In this document: piece by piece, positions 1 through 5,928 of the stretch
Numbering within the stretch: position 1 is the first letter of the stretch
How the letters are laid out: every line of letters begins with the position of its first letter
Source of the DNA: Gammaproteobacteria bacterium
GTDB taxonomy: Bacteria > Pseudomonadota > Gammaproteobacteria > Pseudomonadales > Azotimanducaceae_A
NCBI GenBank assembly: GCA_028819775.1
Contig: JAPPKV010000133.1
Location: 13,740 to 19,717 of the forward strand
DNA: 5,978 bases
Reading direction: 5' to 3'
Notes under the pieces: generated by a model
What the model was told of the DNA's origin: nothing
Seen by the model: only the letters and a program-made list of their open reading frames with translations
Database searches by the model: none
Translations under genes and position numbers: made by a program

Positions 1-547
1 CCCCCAAGAGCCCGAGCCCTCGCCGGCCTCGTTCTCGCCCGACCCCTGGTACTCGCCCCTCACGCCCCAGGCCTGGCTGATCGCCAACGAGCGCACCCTG
101 GTGATCGCCGGCATCGCGTTCTTCGCCGCCGTCGCCGCCTTCGAGGAAGCCCGCGTCTGGCGCTACCATTTCGCCCACCAGGCCGCCGCCGCCGAACTCC
201 GCGAGATCGACCGGGAACTCGCCCCGGTGCTGGCCGCCCGCAACGAACTCGCGGCCATCGACAACCGCAACGCCTTCCTCACCGAACTGCTGAACGAGCC
301 CTCCCAAGCCGCCCTCATGCTCCAGGTGGACCGCGCCCTGCCCGGTGCCACGACGCAGTTCCAGGCGTGGCGCTACCAACAGCGCGACCTGTCCATGACA
401 CTGTCCGACCACAGCGGCCTCGACGCCGTCGCCGTGGTCGCCGATTTGCAGGCCGAGCCCCTGTTCAAGGATGTGCAGCCGGGCCGCATCCAGCGCGAAG
501 GCACCGAGATCACGCTCCGCATCGACCCGACGGCCCGCCAACCATGA
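1..547 (+). CDS. gspL: GspL-like type II secretion inner-membrane protein, C-terminal part (5' end outside window)
   Basis: The reading frame is open from the first base, so the gene begins upstream; 181 residues are visible. In order they show a proline-rich linker (about visible residues 1-22), one hydrophobic membrane segment (about 33-50, around VIAGIAFFAAVAAF), an alanine/glutamate/arginine-rich helical stretch that may be coiled coil (about 55-100), and a small alpha/beta domain ending in an F-K-D-V then EITLRI pattern. This is the membrane-plus-periplasmic architecture of GspL and of its type IV pilus relative PilN. GspL ties the cytoplasmic ATPase GspE to the inner-membrane platform and pairs with GspM. 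I prefer GspL because a long linker precedes the membrane segment, implying a large cytoplasmic domain upstream, whereas PilN starts almost directly with its membrane helix. An internal GTG at 101 lies inside the membrane segment and is not a plausible start. The stop overlaps the next start (ATGA, 544-547). Confidence 0.8.
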   Translation, partial: PQEPEPSPASFSPDPWYSPLTPQAWLIANERTLVIAGIAFFAAVAAFEEARVWRYHFAHQAAAAELREIDRELAPVLAARNELAAIDNRNAFLTELLNEPSQAALMLQVDRALPGATTQFQAWRYQQRDLSMTLSDHSGLDAVAVVADLQAEPLFKDVQPGRIQREGTEITLRIDPTARQP

Positions 548-1152
548 GCCGTGTCGCCGCCGCCATCGATCAGGCCCGCGCCGAACTCGCCGCCAATCCC
601 CGCCTGCGCCTGGGCATTTGGGTCATCGTCGCCATCCTCGCTGGCTACCTCGCGTTCGTCGTGCAGGCTGAACGGGTCGACGCCGCATCCGCCGCGTTCG
701 CCTCGGCGGACGCCGCCCTGACCCGAGGCCGGGACCTGCTCGACCGCCAGGACTGGTCCGAACGCCTCGCCGCCTCCCGCGCCGTCGAGGCGGACCTGCA
801 GGACCGATTCTGGCAAGCCCCCAACCAAGGTCTCGCCCAGGCGCGCCTGCGCGCCGCCGTCGACGACCTGACCGACGGACTCGCCTTGGGACTGCCCCGG
901 GTCGACCTCGGCGCCAGCCGGGCCGTGGCGGACGCCCCGGGTCTCTGGCAGGTCCAGGCGCGGCTCGTCGGTCAGGCGGTGGGCCCCGCGGCGTTGCGTC
1001 TGCTGCAACGCATGGCCAGCCATCCGCAGAAACTCGTCGTCGAACGACTGGATCTGACCCGTCGGCCAGGATCCATGCGCGTGGAAATCCTGCTCTCCGG
1101 CTACTTCCTGCTCGACGCTCCCACCGATCCGGACGAGCGAGGGCCCGAATAA
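544..1152 (+). CDS. gspM: GspM-like type II secretion inner-membrane protein
   Basis: This 202-residue bitopic membrane protein has a short cytoplasmic N-terminus, one membrane segment (about residues 23-40, GIWVIVAILAGYLAF), a long helical region rich in Ala, Asp, Arg and Leu (about 45-125), and a small C-terminal domain with a W-Q-V-Q-A-R-L strand, a helix LRLLQRMASHP, and strands around LVVERLDL and MRVEILLSGYF. That layout and length match GspM (PilO in pili), which forms heterodimers with GspL in the T2SS platform. The ATG at 544 overlaps the upstream stop by four bases and has no clear Shine-Dalgarno sequence, so translation is probably coupled. The frame is open upstream to 367, but that stretch lies inside gspL in another frame. 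Sequence conservation in this family is weak, so the call rests on topology, size and the position between L-like and C-like genes. Confidence 0.78.
   Translation: MSRVAAAIDQARAELAANPRLRLGIWVIVAILAGYLAFVVQAERVDAASAAFASADAALTRGRDLLDRQDWSERLAASRAVEADLQDRFWQAPNQGLAQARLRAAVDDLTDGLALGLPRVDLGASRAVADAPGLWQVQARLVGQAVGPAALRLLQRMASHPQKLVVERLDLTRRPGSMRVEILLSGYFLLDAPTDPDERGPE
1139..1143 (+). promoter_or_regulatory. Ribosome binding site for the gspC-like gene
   Basis: GAGGG lies 8 nt before the ATG at 1152, inside the end of gspM. It supports that start, which also overlaps the gspM stop (TAATG). Confidence 0.6.
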
Positions 1153-1682
1153 TGGCCAGCCAGGCAAGTCGACTCGTCCGGACCCTGCGCCACACGCGTT
1201 TCGGTAGCCATCCCCTGGCGCCCATACTTCTCGCCGCCGTCGCCTTGGCAATGATCGGCTTGCTCCTGCCGCCCCGCTCGACCGCCGGCGCCACCGGCCC
1301 CGAACTGGGCGGCGGCCAGTCGGCGGCGCCGCTTGCCCCGCCGGAGGACCTCGCGGACTTCCGAACCATGTCGCGCTGGGGCACCAATATCGCACTGGTC
1401 GAGGACTCCCAGCCCAGTCCCGTCGCCCAACCGGCATCGGGCCTCAATCCCGAACTCGTCAAACTCGGCTTCATCGGCCTGTCCCGCAGCGCCGACGAGA
1501 TCGCGGTGCTGTTGACGCACCCGGACGGCCACACCCGCCTGACCGGCGGCGATTCGCTGCCCGACGGCCGCACCCTGCTCGAGGTGACGGACAACGACCT
1601 CACCCTCGAGGACGCCGACGGCCGGCGCGAGACGCTCGTGCTGTTCCCCCGCGTCTCGGCCCCGGAAACAGACGAGCAGTAG
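1152..1682 (+). CDS. gspC: GspC/XpsN-like type II secretion protein (HR domain)
   Basis: This 176-residue protein has a basic N-terminal tail, one membrane segment (about residues 23-39, APILLAAVALAMIGLLL), a Gly/Ala/Pro-rich flexible linker (about 41-100) and a C-terminal beta domain (about 101-166). The domain reads LVKLGFIGL, then EIAVLL, GGDSLPDGR, LLEVTDNDLTLED and ETLVLF. The GD-x-L-x-DGR pattern followed by short strands is the homology-region (HR) signature of GspC and of the related pilus protein PilP. GspC spans the periplasm and binds the N-domains of the secretin GspD, linking platform to outer-membrane channel. There is no PDZ or coiled-coil region after the HR domain, so it is shorter than classical GspC and closer to the minimal XpsN/PilP type. 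PilP is usually a lipoprotein, but no lipobox is present here, which favours GspC/XpsN. It is the last + strand gene before the strand switch, and no secretin gene follows in the window. Confidence 0.75.
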   Translation: MASQASRLVRTLRHTRFGSHPLAPILLAAVALAMIGLLLPPRSTAGATGPELGGGQSAAPLAPPEDLADFRTMSRWGTNIALVEDSQPSPVAQPASGLNPELVKLGFIGLSRSADEIAVLLTHPDGHTRLTGGDSLPDGRTLLEVTDNDLTLEDADGRRETLVLFPRVSAPETDEQ

Positions 1683-1746
1683 CCGCAGTGCAATAGAGGG
1701 CGGTTGGGGCTTTCCTCCTGATCGCGCCGAACCTGCTGAACCTCGC

Positions 1747-3069
1747 CTACGAGGAGAACGTCCGCCGAAACCGCTGGGGCAGAGTTCCGAATTGTCGACG
1801 CCAGAATTCATACGCTTCCCAACGCACCCAACGCGCAAACAAGAGTCCCTTTGTCGATAGACGAATCTGCGCCATTGCTCGCGTAAGTCGCCACGCGTGC
1901 CTAAGGAGCAACTTGCCTCGGTTCCACATTTGCGATGCCAACCACCGAGCTCGACGGATCGGTCTGCTCCGTATCGGCAGGTCGGATGGTGGTCGTATCG
2001 GTCGATTGCCGATACGCCAGCCGTTCTCAGCGTCGATATCTATATCCAATTCACGAATGACATGCCGCCGCACGGCCCTTTGTTCGACGACGCTGAGGTC
2101 GTCCCAACTCGCCGGTCGACCACGCCTGTCGAAGTCTTCGGGCAGTTCATCCCGAAATAGGACACCGCCGTCATCGATCCCGTAGTCCCGCGCGAATCGA
2201 GCGTTTGACTCGGCGGTGAGGTCATCGAATGCCAAGGCCTGCTCGCGCGTCCAACCGGCGAACGGCCAGTCCCCCTGTAGGACGCTCGTGAAGCCCAGAC
2301 CATACACGAGGCTGGCTCGCCGCTTTGGTTCGACGCCGTGCCTTGCCAACGCCACGCCCACCAGGCGGCGTACCTCAAGGTCCTTTGCGCCCAAACGAGG
2401 GTTCCGTAGCCGCAGCCTTGTCGCTGCCCGGAAGAGACGCTCGTCGTGAACTCCGATCAACCCAAGGAACCGGACCAGAAGGCCTCGTGGAAGTTGACTC
2501 GTCTCCAACGGGCGCACGGTGACCTTGCCAAAGCTGTCGCGCCACGGTTCGAACAGTTGGTTGTAGTCCAACTCGTTGTAGTCCAGCCGCGTGTCGGCAA
2601 ACCACCCTCCAACACACTCTTCGAAGCGGCGCAGCTCGAACCCGGACGCGACCGACTGGCACCAGTAGGACTCCGCCCACTGCCATTGCGGCCGCACGAG
2701 GGCGACGACCTCGACTTCGATGTCCGCCTCCGACTGCAGCAAACTCAGCTCTCGAATAACCCCTCTGCGAGCGTCTGGAATGGCACACCGTTCGCTGGAC
2801 AAGACGAACCGTTCCGCACTGCATCGCACGAGTTCGTCTCGAACGTACTTCCACTGGTAAACCGGATTGCTGCCCGGCATATCGAGCGTTGGCACCTCTG
2901 TCACACCCCCAATCAGATGCCAGTGGTTGCCGTGGTCCGCCGAAGCCACGACGACGTGCATGCCGCACTGTTCCAGGCTCGGTGCCAAGACATGCAGCAT
3001 GTGCTGTATGGACGTCGTTCCTGTCTTGGGAGGACCGATGTGGACGTATAGTTTGCGCTTGCCACGCAT
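1747..3069 (-). CDS. Sulfotransferase-family protein (PAPS-dependent, probably polysaccharide-modifying)
   Basis: This 440-residue protein opens with a beta strand and a sulfotransferase-type P-loop, YVHIGPPKTGTTSIQ (residues 8-22), which binds the 5'-phosphosulfate of PAPS; K15 is the expected key lysine. FVLSSE (88-93) and VALVRPQWQWAESYW (122-136) follow; R126 and S134 fit the conserved Arg and Ser that contact the PAPS 3'-phosphate. A segment reading LFEPWRDSFGKVTVRPLE (172-189) is typical of bacterial carbohydrate sulfotransferases. The remainder is less conserved, and the last 90 residues are strongly basic and Trp/Arg-rich with RPIR repeats, perhaps for membrane or polyanion contact. 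I chose the ATG at 3069 because the P-loop then begins near residue 10, as usual in the family. The frame stays open to a GTG at 3216, but those 49 extra residues look non-coding. No clear ribosome site precedes 3069. It converges on the T2SS genes and is divergent from the glycosyltransferases. Substrate unknown. Confidence 0.85.
   Translation of the reverse strand: MRGKRKLYVHIGPPKTGTTSIQHMLHVLAPSLEQCGMHVVVASADHGNHWHLIGGVTEVPTLDMPGSNPVYQWKYVRDELVRCSAERFVLSSERCAIPDARRGVIRELSLLQSEADIEVEVVALVRPQWQWAESYWCQSVASGFELRRFEECVGGWFADTRLDYNELDYNQLFEPWRDSFGKVTVRPLETSQLPRGLLVRFLGLIGVHDERLFRAATRLRLRNPRLGAKDLEVRRLVGVALARHGVEPKRRASLVYGLGFTSVLQGDWPFAGWTREQALAFDDLTAESNARFARDYGIDDGGVLFRDELPEDFDRRGRPASWDDLSVVEQRAVRRHVIRELDIDIDAENGWRIGNRPIRPPSDLPIRSRPIRRARWLASQMWNRGKLLLRHAWRLTRAMAQIRLSTKGLLFARWVRWEAYEFWRRQFGTLPQRFRRTFSS
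1994..2016. repeat. Perfect 8-bp inverted repeat within the sulfotransferase gene
   Basis: CGTATCGG (1994-2001) and CCGATACG (2009-2016) are separated by 7 nt. A further direct copy of CGTATCGG lies at 1970-1977. On the minus strand these copies encode the RIGNRPIR and PIR-containing basic repeats near the C-terminus, so protein-level repetition may explain them. Confidence 0.6.
2560..2585. repeat. 15-bp tandem duplication in the sulfotransferase gene
   Basis: GTTGTAGTCCA occurs at 2560-2570 and again at 2575-2585, in register with a 15-bp unit. On the minus strand this encodes LDYNE followed by LDYNQ, an in-frame five-residue duplication just before the LFEPW segment. It keeps the frame and the gene is otherwise intact. 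Confidence 0.75.
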
Positions 3070-3205
3070 CACGAGGATTGGCCGGTCTCGGTGCGACCAC
3101 CTGGCACCGACAACCGGCGCAGCAGTATGCCCGGCTTCGCCATCTTCACGCCGCCGGCCGCTGCCGCCGGACCCGTTGGTCGTCCATCCTCGGAAAGTAC
3201 CACAG

Positions 3206-3238
3206 CGTATCGTCACCTAGCTCTGACGGCGCGATACG
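3206..3238. promoter_or_regulatory. Imperfect inverted repeat, possible operator or leader hairpin
   Basis: The left arm CGTATCGTCA (3206-3215) is matched on the right by TGAC (3224-3227) and GATACG (3233-3238), with five extra bases between (3228-3232) and an 8-nt loop. It can be read as a 10-bp stem with one bulge, or as CGTATCG/CGATACG arms 19 nt apart. It lies about 140-170 bp upstream of the sulfotransferase start and away from any confident coding sequence. A regulatory role is inference. Confidence 0.35.
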
Positions 3239-3391
3239 GAGTTCTGATGGAGCGGGGGACCCGCGCGAAAAGAAACGTCGGCGGTGATCTAGAATGTCCT
3301 TCATGGCACGTGGCCGCAAAACCGAACGCTGGGCTCGACTCTAACGGGTTTCAGTCTCGCGCATGGATCAACCCACCTTGACAGCCCTCTC

Positions 3392-3583
3392 GTGATCCCG
3401 CCGATCCTCATGATCGCCTACTCGGCGGTGATCGGCTATCTGCTGTGGAACCGCCACGGCCGCAGCGGGCCGCAGGCTACACCATGCCGTAACGAGGAAG
3501 CTCGGCGGTGCCAGCGCGTTTCCGGGACGGGCGAGCACGACGAAGCGATCGAGCGGGAAACCACGACGCGCGATTCGCGATCC
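3392..3583 (+). other. Gene-like stretch with one predicted membrane segment: alternative N-terminus or gene remnant
   Basis: This stretch is open and in frame with the downstream glycosyltransferase, starting at a GTG at 3392. Its first 26 codons end almost entirely in G or C (one exception, TAT) and encode a hydrophobic segment, ILMIAYSAVIGYLLW, followed by NRHGR, like a single membrane anchor. From about 3470 codon usage becomes ragged and the peptide hydrophilic with no family resemblance. Either the glycosyltransferase has a 64-residue anchored N-terminal extension, or this is a leftover of another gene. GT4 enzymes normally begin close to their first strand, here RIAIYTGSL just after the ATG at 3584, which favours a remnant or a separate small membrane peptide. 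Confidence 0.3.
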
Positions 3584-4753
3584 ATGAGCGCGGCAAATGG
3601 AAGAATCGCGATCTACACCGGAAGCCTTTACAACCGGTCCATGATGAATCTGGCAAGGGGGCTGGCCGATCGTGGTTTCGACGTCGATTTCGTGGTCAAC
3701 GAAGCCGATGGCCTTTACGACGAAATCCCGAACCCGGAGCAGGTGTTCTCGCTGGGATTTCGATATCTCCGCGTGAACCGCTGGCTTCGTCCGAGGTCGT
3801 GGTTCCAAATGTCCGCGTTGGTCCCCAGACTCCTCGACTACTTGCGACGCCGCCAGCCAAGGGTTTTGTTGGCCTCCCCCGGCGGTTGTAACAGGGTGGC
3901 CATACTGGCTGCCAGGGAATTCCGCGAATTGCGGGTGATCGTGAGCCCGGCGCGGCATTTTTCGGAATGCTACGCCGCGGGATCAAGAGGGGAACGACGG
4001 GACTCGATGGTTGAACGTGCTTTGTATCGGCGCGCCGACATCGTGTTAGCGGAAACGCAACCCATCGCGGACGATCTGATCCGCATCGCGCCGGAGATAC
4101 GGTCCCGGGTGCGCGTATCTCCCGTTCCCATCGTGAGGTGGGACGAGATACGCCGGCAGGAGACATACCGTGTGGAGCATCCTTGGATGCGCGACGAGGC
4201 AAGCCCGGTCATCCTCGCCGCTTCCCGGTTGGATCCGATCAAGGACCTCGCGACGTTGCTGAGGGCATTCGCATTGGTCGCGCGATCGCGGTCCGCCCGA
4301 CTCGTCATCATCGGCGAAGGCCCGGAGAGAGAGCGAATTTGGACGATGGCCCGCGAATTGGGGATCGGGGGGGAAATCGCGTTGCCCGGCTTCCAGCGCA
4401 ACCCATTCGCCTGGATGGCGCGTGCGAAGGTCTTCGTCGTGTCGTCCCTGACCGAAGCCGGCCCAAGGGTCCTTGCCGAGGCGATGGCGTGCGGGACTAC
4501 GCCGGTGAGCACGGATTGCCCCGGTGGGCCGAGGGACATGCTGGGCGGCGGCCGGTGGGGCGAGCTGGTGCCTGTGGGCGATCACCGGGCGCTTGCAGAC
4601 GCGATTTCGAGAGGAATCGACGATCCGATCCCGCCAAGGGAGTTGAAGCGCCGAGCTGACGAATATTCGGTTGCGGCCTCTAGTGATCGATACGAAAAGC
4701 TGATACGCACGGTGATGGAGCAGCCCCGTCTGAGGGCCGGCAAGGCCGTTTGA
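3584..4753 (+). CDS. Glycosyltransferase family 4 (WabH-like), polysaccharide biosynthesis
   Basis: This 389-residue GT-B enzyme would transfer a sugar from a nucleotide donor to a lipid-linked or growing glycan at the inner face of the cytoplasmic membrane. The N-terminal acceptor domain starts with RIAIYTGSLYNRSMMNLARGLADRGFDVDFVV (residues 7-38). The donor domain starts at VILAASRLDPIKDLATLLRAFA (209-230), with R215 and K220 placed to bind donor diphosphate, then VIIGEGPERE (241-250) and FVVSSLTEAGPRVLAEAMACGTTPVSTDCPGGPRDML (284-320). The EX7E motif is E291-E299. The T-D-C-P-x-GPR-x-x-L pattern is characteristic of the WabH/PglJ-like GT4 group, which adds sugars in LPS cores, O-units or N-glycans. 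The ATG at 3584 has no good Shine-Dalgarno sequence; it is chosen because the Rossmann strand follows directly. An in-frame GTG at 3392 is the alternative. It is followed 11 bp later by a second glycosyltransferase, probably cotranscribed. Donor and acceptor are unknown. Confidence 0.88.
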   Translation: MSAANGRIAIYTGSLYNRSMMNLARGLADRGFDVDFVVNEADGLYDEIPNPEQVFSLGFRYLRVNRWLRPRSWFQMSALVPRLLDYLRRRQPRVLLASPGGCNRVAILAAREFRELRVIVSPARHFSECYAAGSRGERRDSMVERALYRRADIVLAETQPIADDLIRIAPEIRSRVRVSPVPIVRWDEIRRQETYRVEHPWMRDEASPVILAASRLDPIKDLATLLRAFALVARSRSARLVIIGEGPERERIWTMARELGIGGEIALPGFQRNPFAWMARAKVFVVSSLTEAGPRVLAEAMACGTTPVSTDCPGGPRDMLGGGRWGELVPVGDHRALADAISRGIDDPIPPRELKRRADEYSVAASSDRYEKLIRTVMEQPRLRAGKAV

Positions 4754-4756
4754 GGG
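4752..4756 (+). promoter_or_regulatory. Ribosome binding site deciding the start of the second glycosyltransferase
   Basis: GAGGG overlaps the upstream stop codon and lies 8 nt before the ATG at 4765. It favours that ATG over an in-frame TTG at 4750, which would overlap the upstream stop and lacks a site at the right distance. Confidence 0.65.
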
Positions 4757-4764
4757 CTGTAGGC

Positions 4765-5928
4765 ATGGGAGTTTCGCCAGCTCGAATCCTGTTGGCGTCC
4801 CCCCTGCCGCCGCCGACAGGCGGTATGCAGACGTGGACGGAAACGCTGCTCCGTCGTGGGCTGCCGGAACCGTTCACCGTCGACCTTGTGAACACTAGGC
4901 AGACCGTCAAACGTCGCAGACCTGGCAGGCCGCGGTTGGCTTACGGGGAGGCGGCAAGATTCTTGAGGATTCTGTGGCGTTTCCGCTCTTTGCTCCGTGC
5001 GGATCGCCATGCGGTCGCGCACTTGAACAGTTCCTTCACTCCCACGGCAACGCTCGTGAACCTCAGCACGACCTGGATCGCCCGCCGTGCCGGTGTTCCC
5101 TACGTGGTCCACCTGCACGGAACGTTCCGCGAGCCCGACGGTGACGGTCTGGCCTCTCGACTTTATCGACGTGCCTATCGCCGCATATTCGACGGTGCCG
5201 CCTGGATTCTGCTTTTGGGCAAGGCTAGCGAGCGCGCGGTCCTCGCACTCGGCGACTACGGCCACAAGACGACCGGCTTCATGCCGAACTTCATCGACTT
5301 CCGCGCCGTGCCGCCGCGAAACAGGATTGCCCCGCAGGCAGGCGCCCCGATAAAGGTAGTCTTTACCGGCAAGATATGGCCGCCCAAGGGCATCGCAACC
5401 ATCGCCTCGGTGGCGGAGCGCGTGCCGGATGCCGTCTTCCAACTCGTCGGCGGCGGTCCCTCGGAATTGCGCGCCGCGTTCATCCGCGACCTCGAATCGC
5501 GCCACCTGCTAAGTCGCGTATCTGTGCTGGATGCCCGCCCCAACAAAGATGTGTTCGCGTTGCTTGCCGAAGCCGATGTCTTCTTCTTCCCATCGCTGCG
5601 CGAGGGGTTGCCGAACAGCGTATTGGAGGCAATGGCCGTGGGCTTGCCCGTGGTCGCTTCCAACGTCGGTGCCATCCCCGAGATCATCGACGTACCGGAC
5701 GGCGGGATGTTGCTCGACCCCGAGGACGTCGACGGCTTCGTCCAGGCGATCGATCATCTCCGAACGCACCCCGAACTTCGCAATGAAATGGGCCGATACA
5801 ACCGGATGAAGGCGGAGCGGAACTACGACTACGACGTGGTCGTGAAGCGGCTTTGCAGCGTCTACGACGACATCCTCGCACGCCACGCCGAGCGGCCATC
5901 CGCCGCAAAACATGACAAATTGCGGTAG
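4765..5928 (+). CDS. Glycosyltransferase family 4, polysaccharide biosynthesis
   Basis: This complete 387-residue GT-B enzyme begins with RILLASPLPPPTGGMQTW (residues 7-24), the glycine-rich first loop common in GT4 enzymes. It continues with VPYVVHLHGT (111-120), whose HLHG motif lines the acceptor site, and MPNFIDF (173-179) at the domain junction. The donor domain has VVFTGKIWPPKGI (198-210; K203 and K208 in the Arg/Lys donor-phosphate positions), FQLVGGGPSE (225-234) and FFFPSLREGLPNSVLEAMAVGLPVVASNVGAIPEII (273-308). Its EX7E motif is E280-E288. It resembles retaining transferases of exopolysaccharide and O-antigen clusters, but no specific sugar can be assigned. Its short gap from the preceding GT4 gene and good ribosome site indicate one transcript, and the hairpin right after its stop suggests that transcript may end here. 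Only the EX7E loop and strand framework are clearly shared with its neighbour, so a recent duplication is unlikely. Confidence 0.9.
   Translation: MGVSPARILLASPLPPPTGGMQTWTETLLRRGLPEPFTVDLVNTRQTVKRRRPGRPRLAYGEAARFLRILWRFRSLLRADRHAVAHLNSSFTPTATLVNLSTTWIARRAGVPYVVHLHGTFREPDGDGLASRLYRRAYRRIFDGAAWILLLGKASERAVLALGDYGHKTTGFMPNFIDFRAVPPRNRIAPQAGAPIKVVFTGKIWPPKGIATIASVAERVPDAVFQLVGGGPSELRAAFIRDLESRHLLSRVSVLDARPNKDVFALLAEADVFFFPSLREGLPNSVLEAMAVGLPVVASNVGAIPEIIDVPDGGMLLDPEDVDGFVQAIDHLRTHPELRNEMGRYNRMKAERNYDYDVVVKRLCSVYDDILARHAERPSAAKHDKLR

Larger units (their letters stand above)
3070..3583. other. Divergent intergenic region between sulfotransferase and glycosyltransferase genes
   Basis: About 514 bp separate the two divergent start codons. 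The region holds an imperfect inverted repeat (3206-3238), two very short ORFs (ATG at 3294, 16 codons; ATG at 3363, 10 codons, whose TGA overlaps a GTG at 3392), and a gene-like stretch from 3392. Promoters for both directions must lie here or nearby, but I found no convincing paired -35/-10 hexamers. No tRNA, transposase fragment or terminator was seen. Confidence 0.6.

Noticed and set aside
1..1682. Assignment of the first three genes as type IV pilus PilN-PilO-PilP
   Set aside because: The first gene has a long linker before its membrane segment, and the third has a membrane anchor rather than a lipobox. Both fit T2SS better, although the families are related and this remains the main alternative.
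1741..1754. CCTCG-CCTA-CGAGG hairpin as a terminator between the convergent genes
   Set aside because: The stem is only 5 bp, lacks a T-run on either strand and overlaps the sulfotransferase stop; it is likely chance in GC-rich sequence.
373..1838. Long minus-strand open frames opposite the T2SS genes (for example 373-1437, 623-1693, 1101-1838)
   Set aside because: They are antisense to genes with clear domain structure, have Arg/Gly/Pro-rich low-complexity translations and match no family pattern. Long antisense frames are expected in very GC-rich coding DNA.
3073..3216. Upstream GTG start (3216) for the sulfotransferase, adding 49 residues
   Set aside because: The extension is Gly/Arg-rich with no family resemblance, and would put the P-loop unusually far from the N-terminus.
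3290..3295. TAGAAT as a -10 box
   Set aside because: There is no acceptable -35 hexamer 16-18 nt upstream and no extended -10 TG at the right place; a single hexamer is weak evidence.
3378..3414. Perfect TTGACA at 3378-3383 as a -35 box
   Set aside because: The sequence 16-18 nt downstream (around CCGATC) is nothing like TATAAT, so the pair is not supported.
3368..5505. Minus-strand open frames opposite the two glycosyltransferases (for example 3368-3958, 4582-5505)
   Set aside because: They are antisense to genes with intact GT4 motifs, show no recognisable domains and are best explained as shadows.
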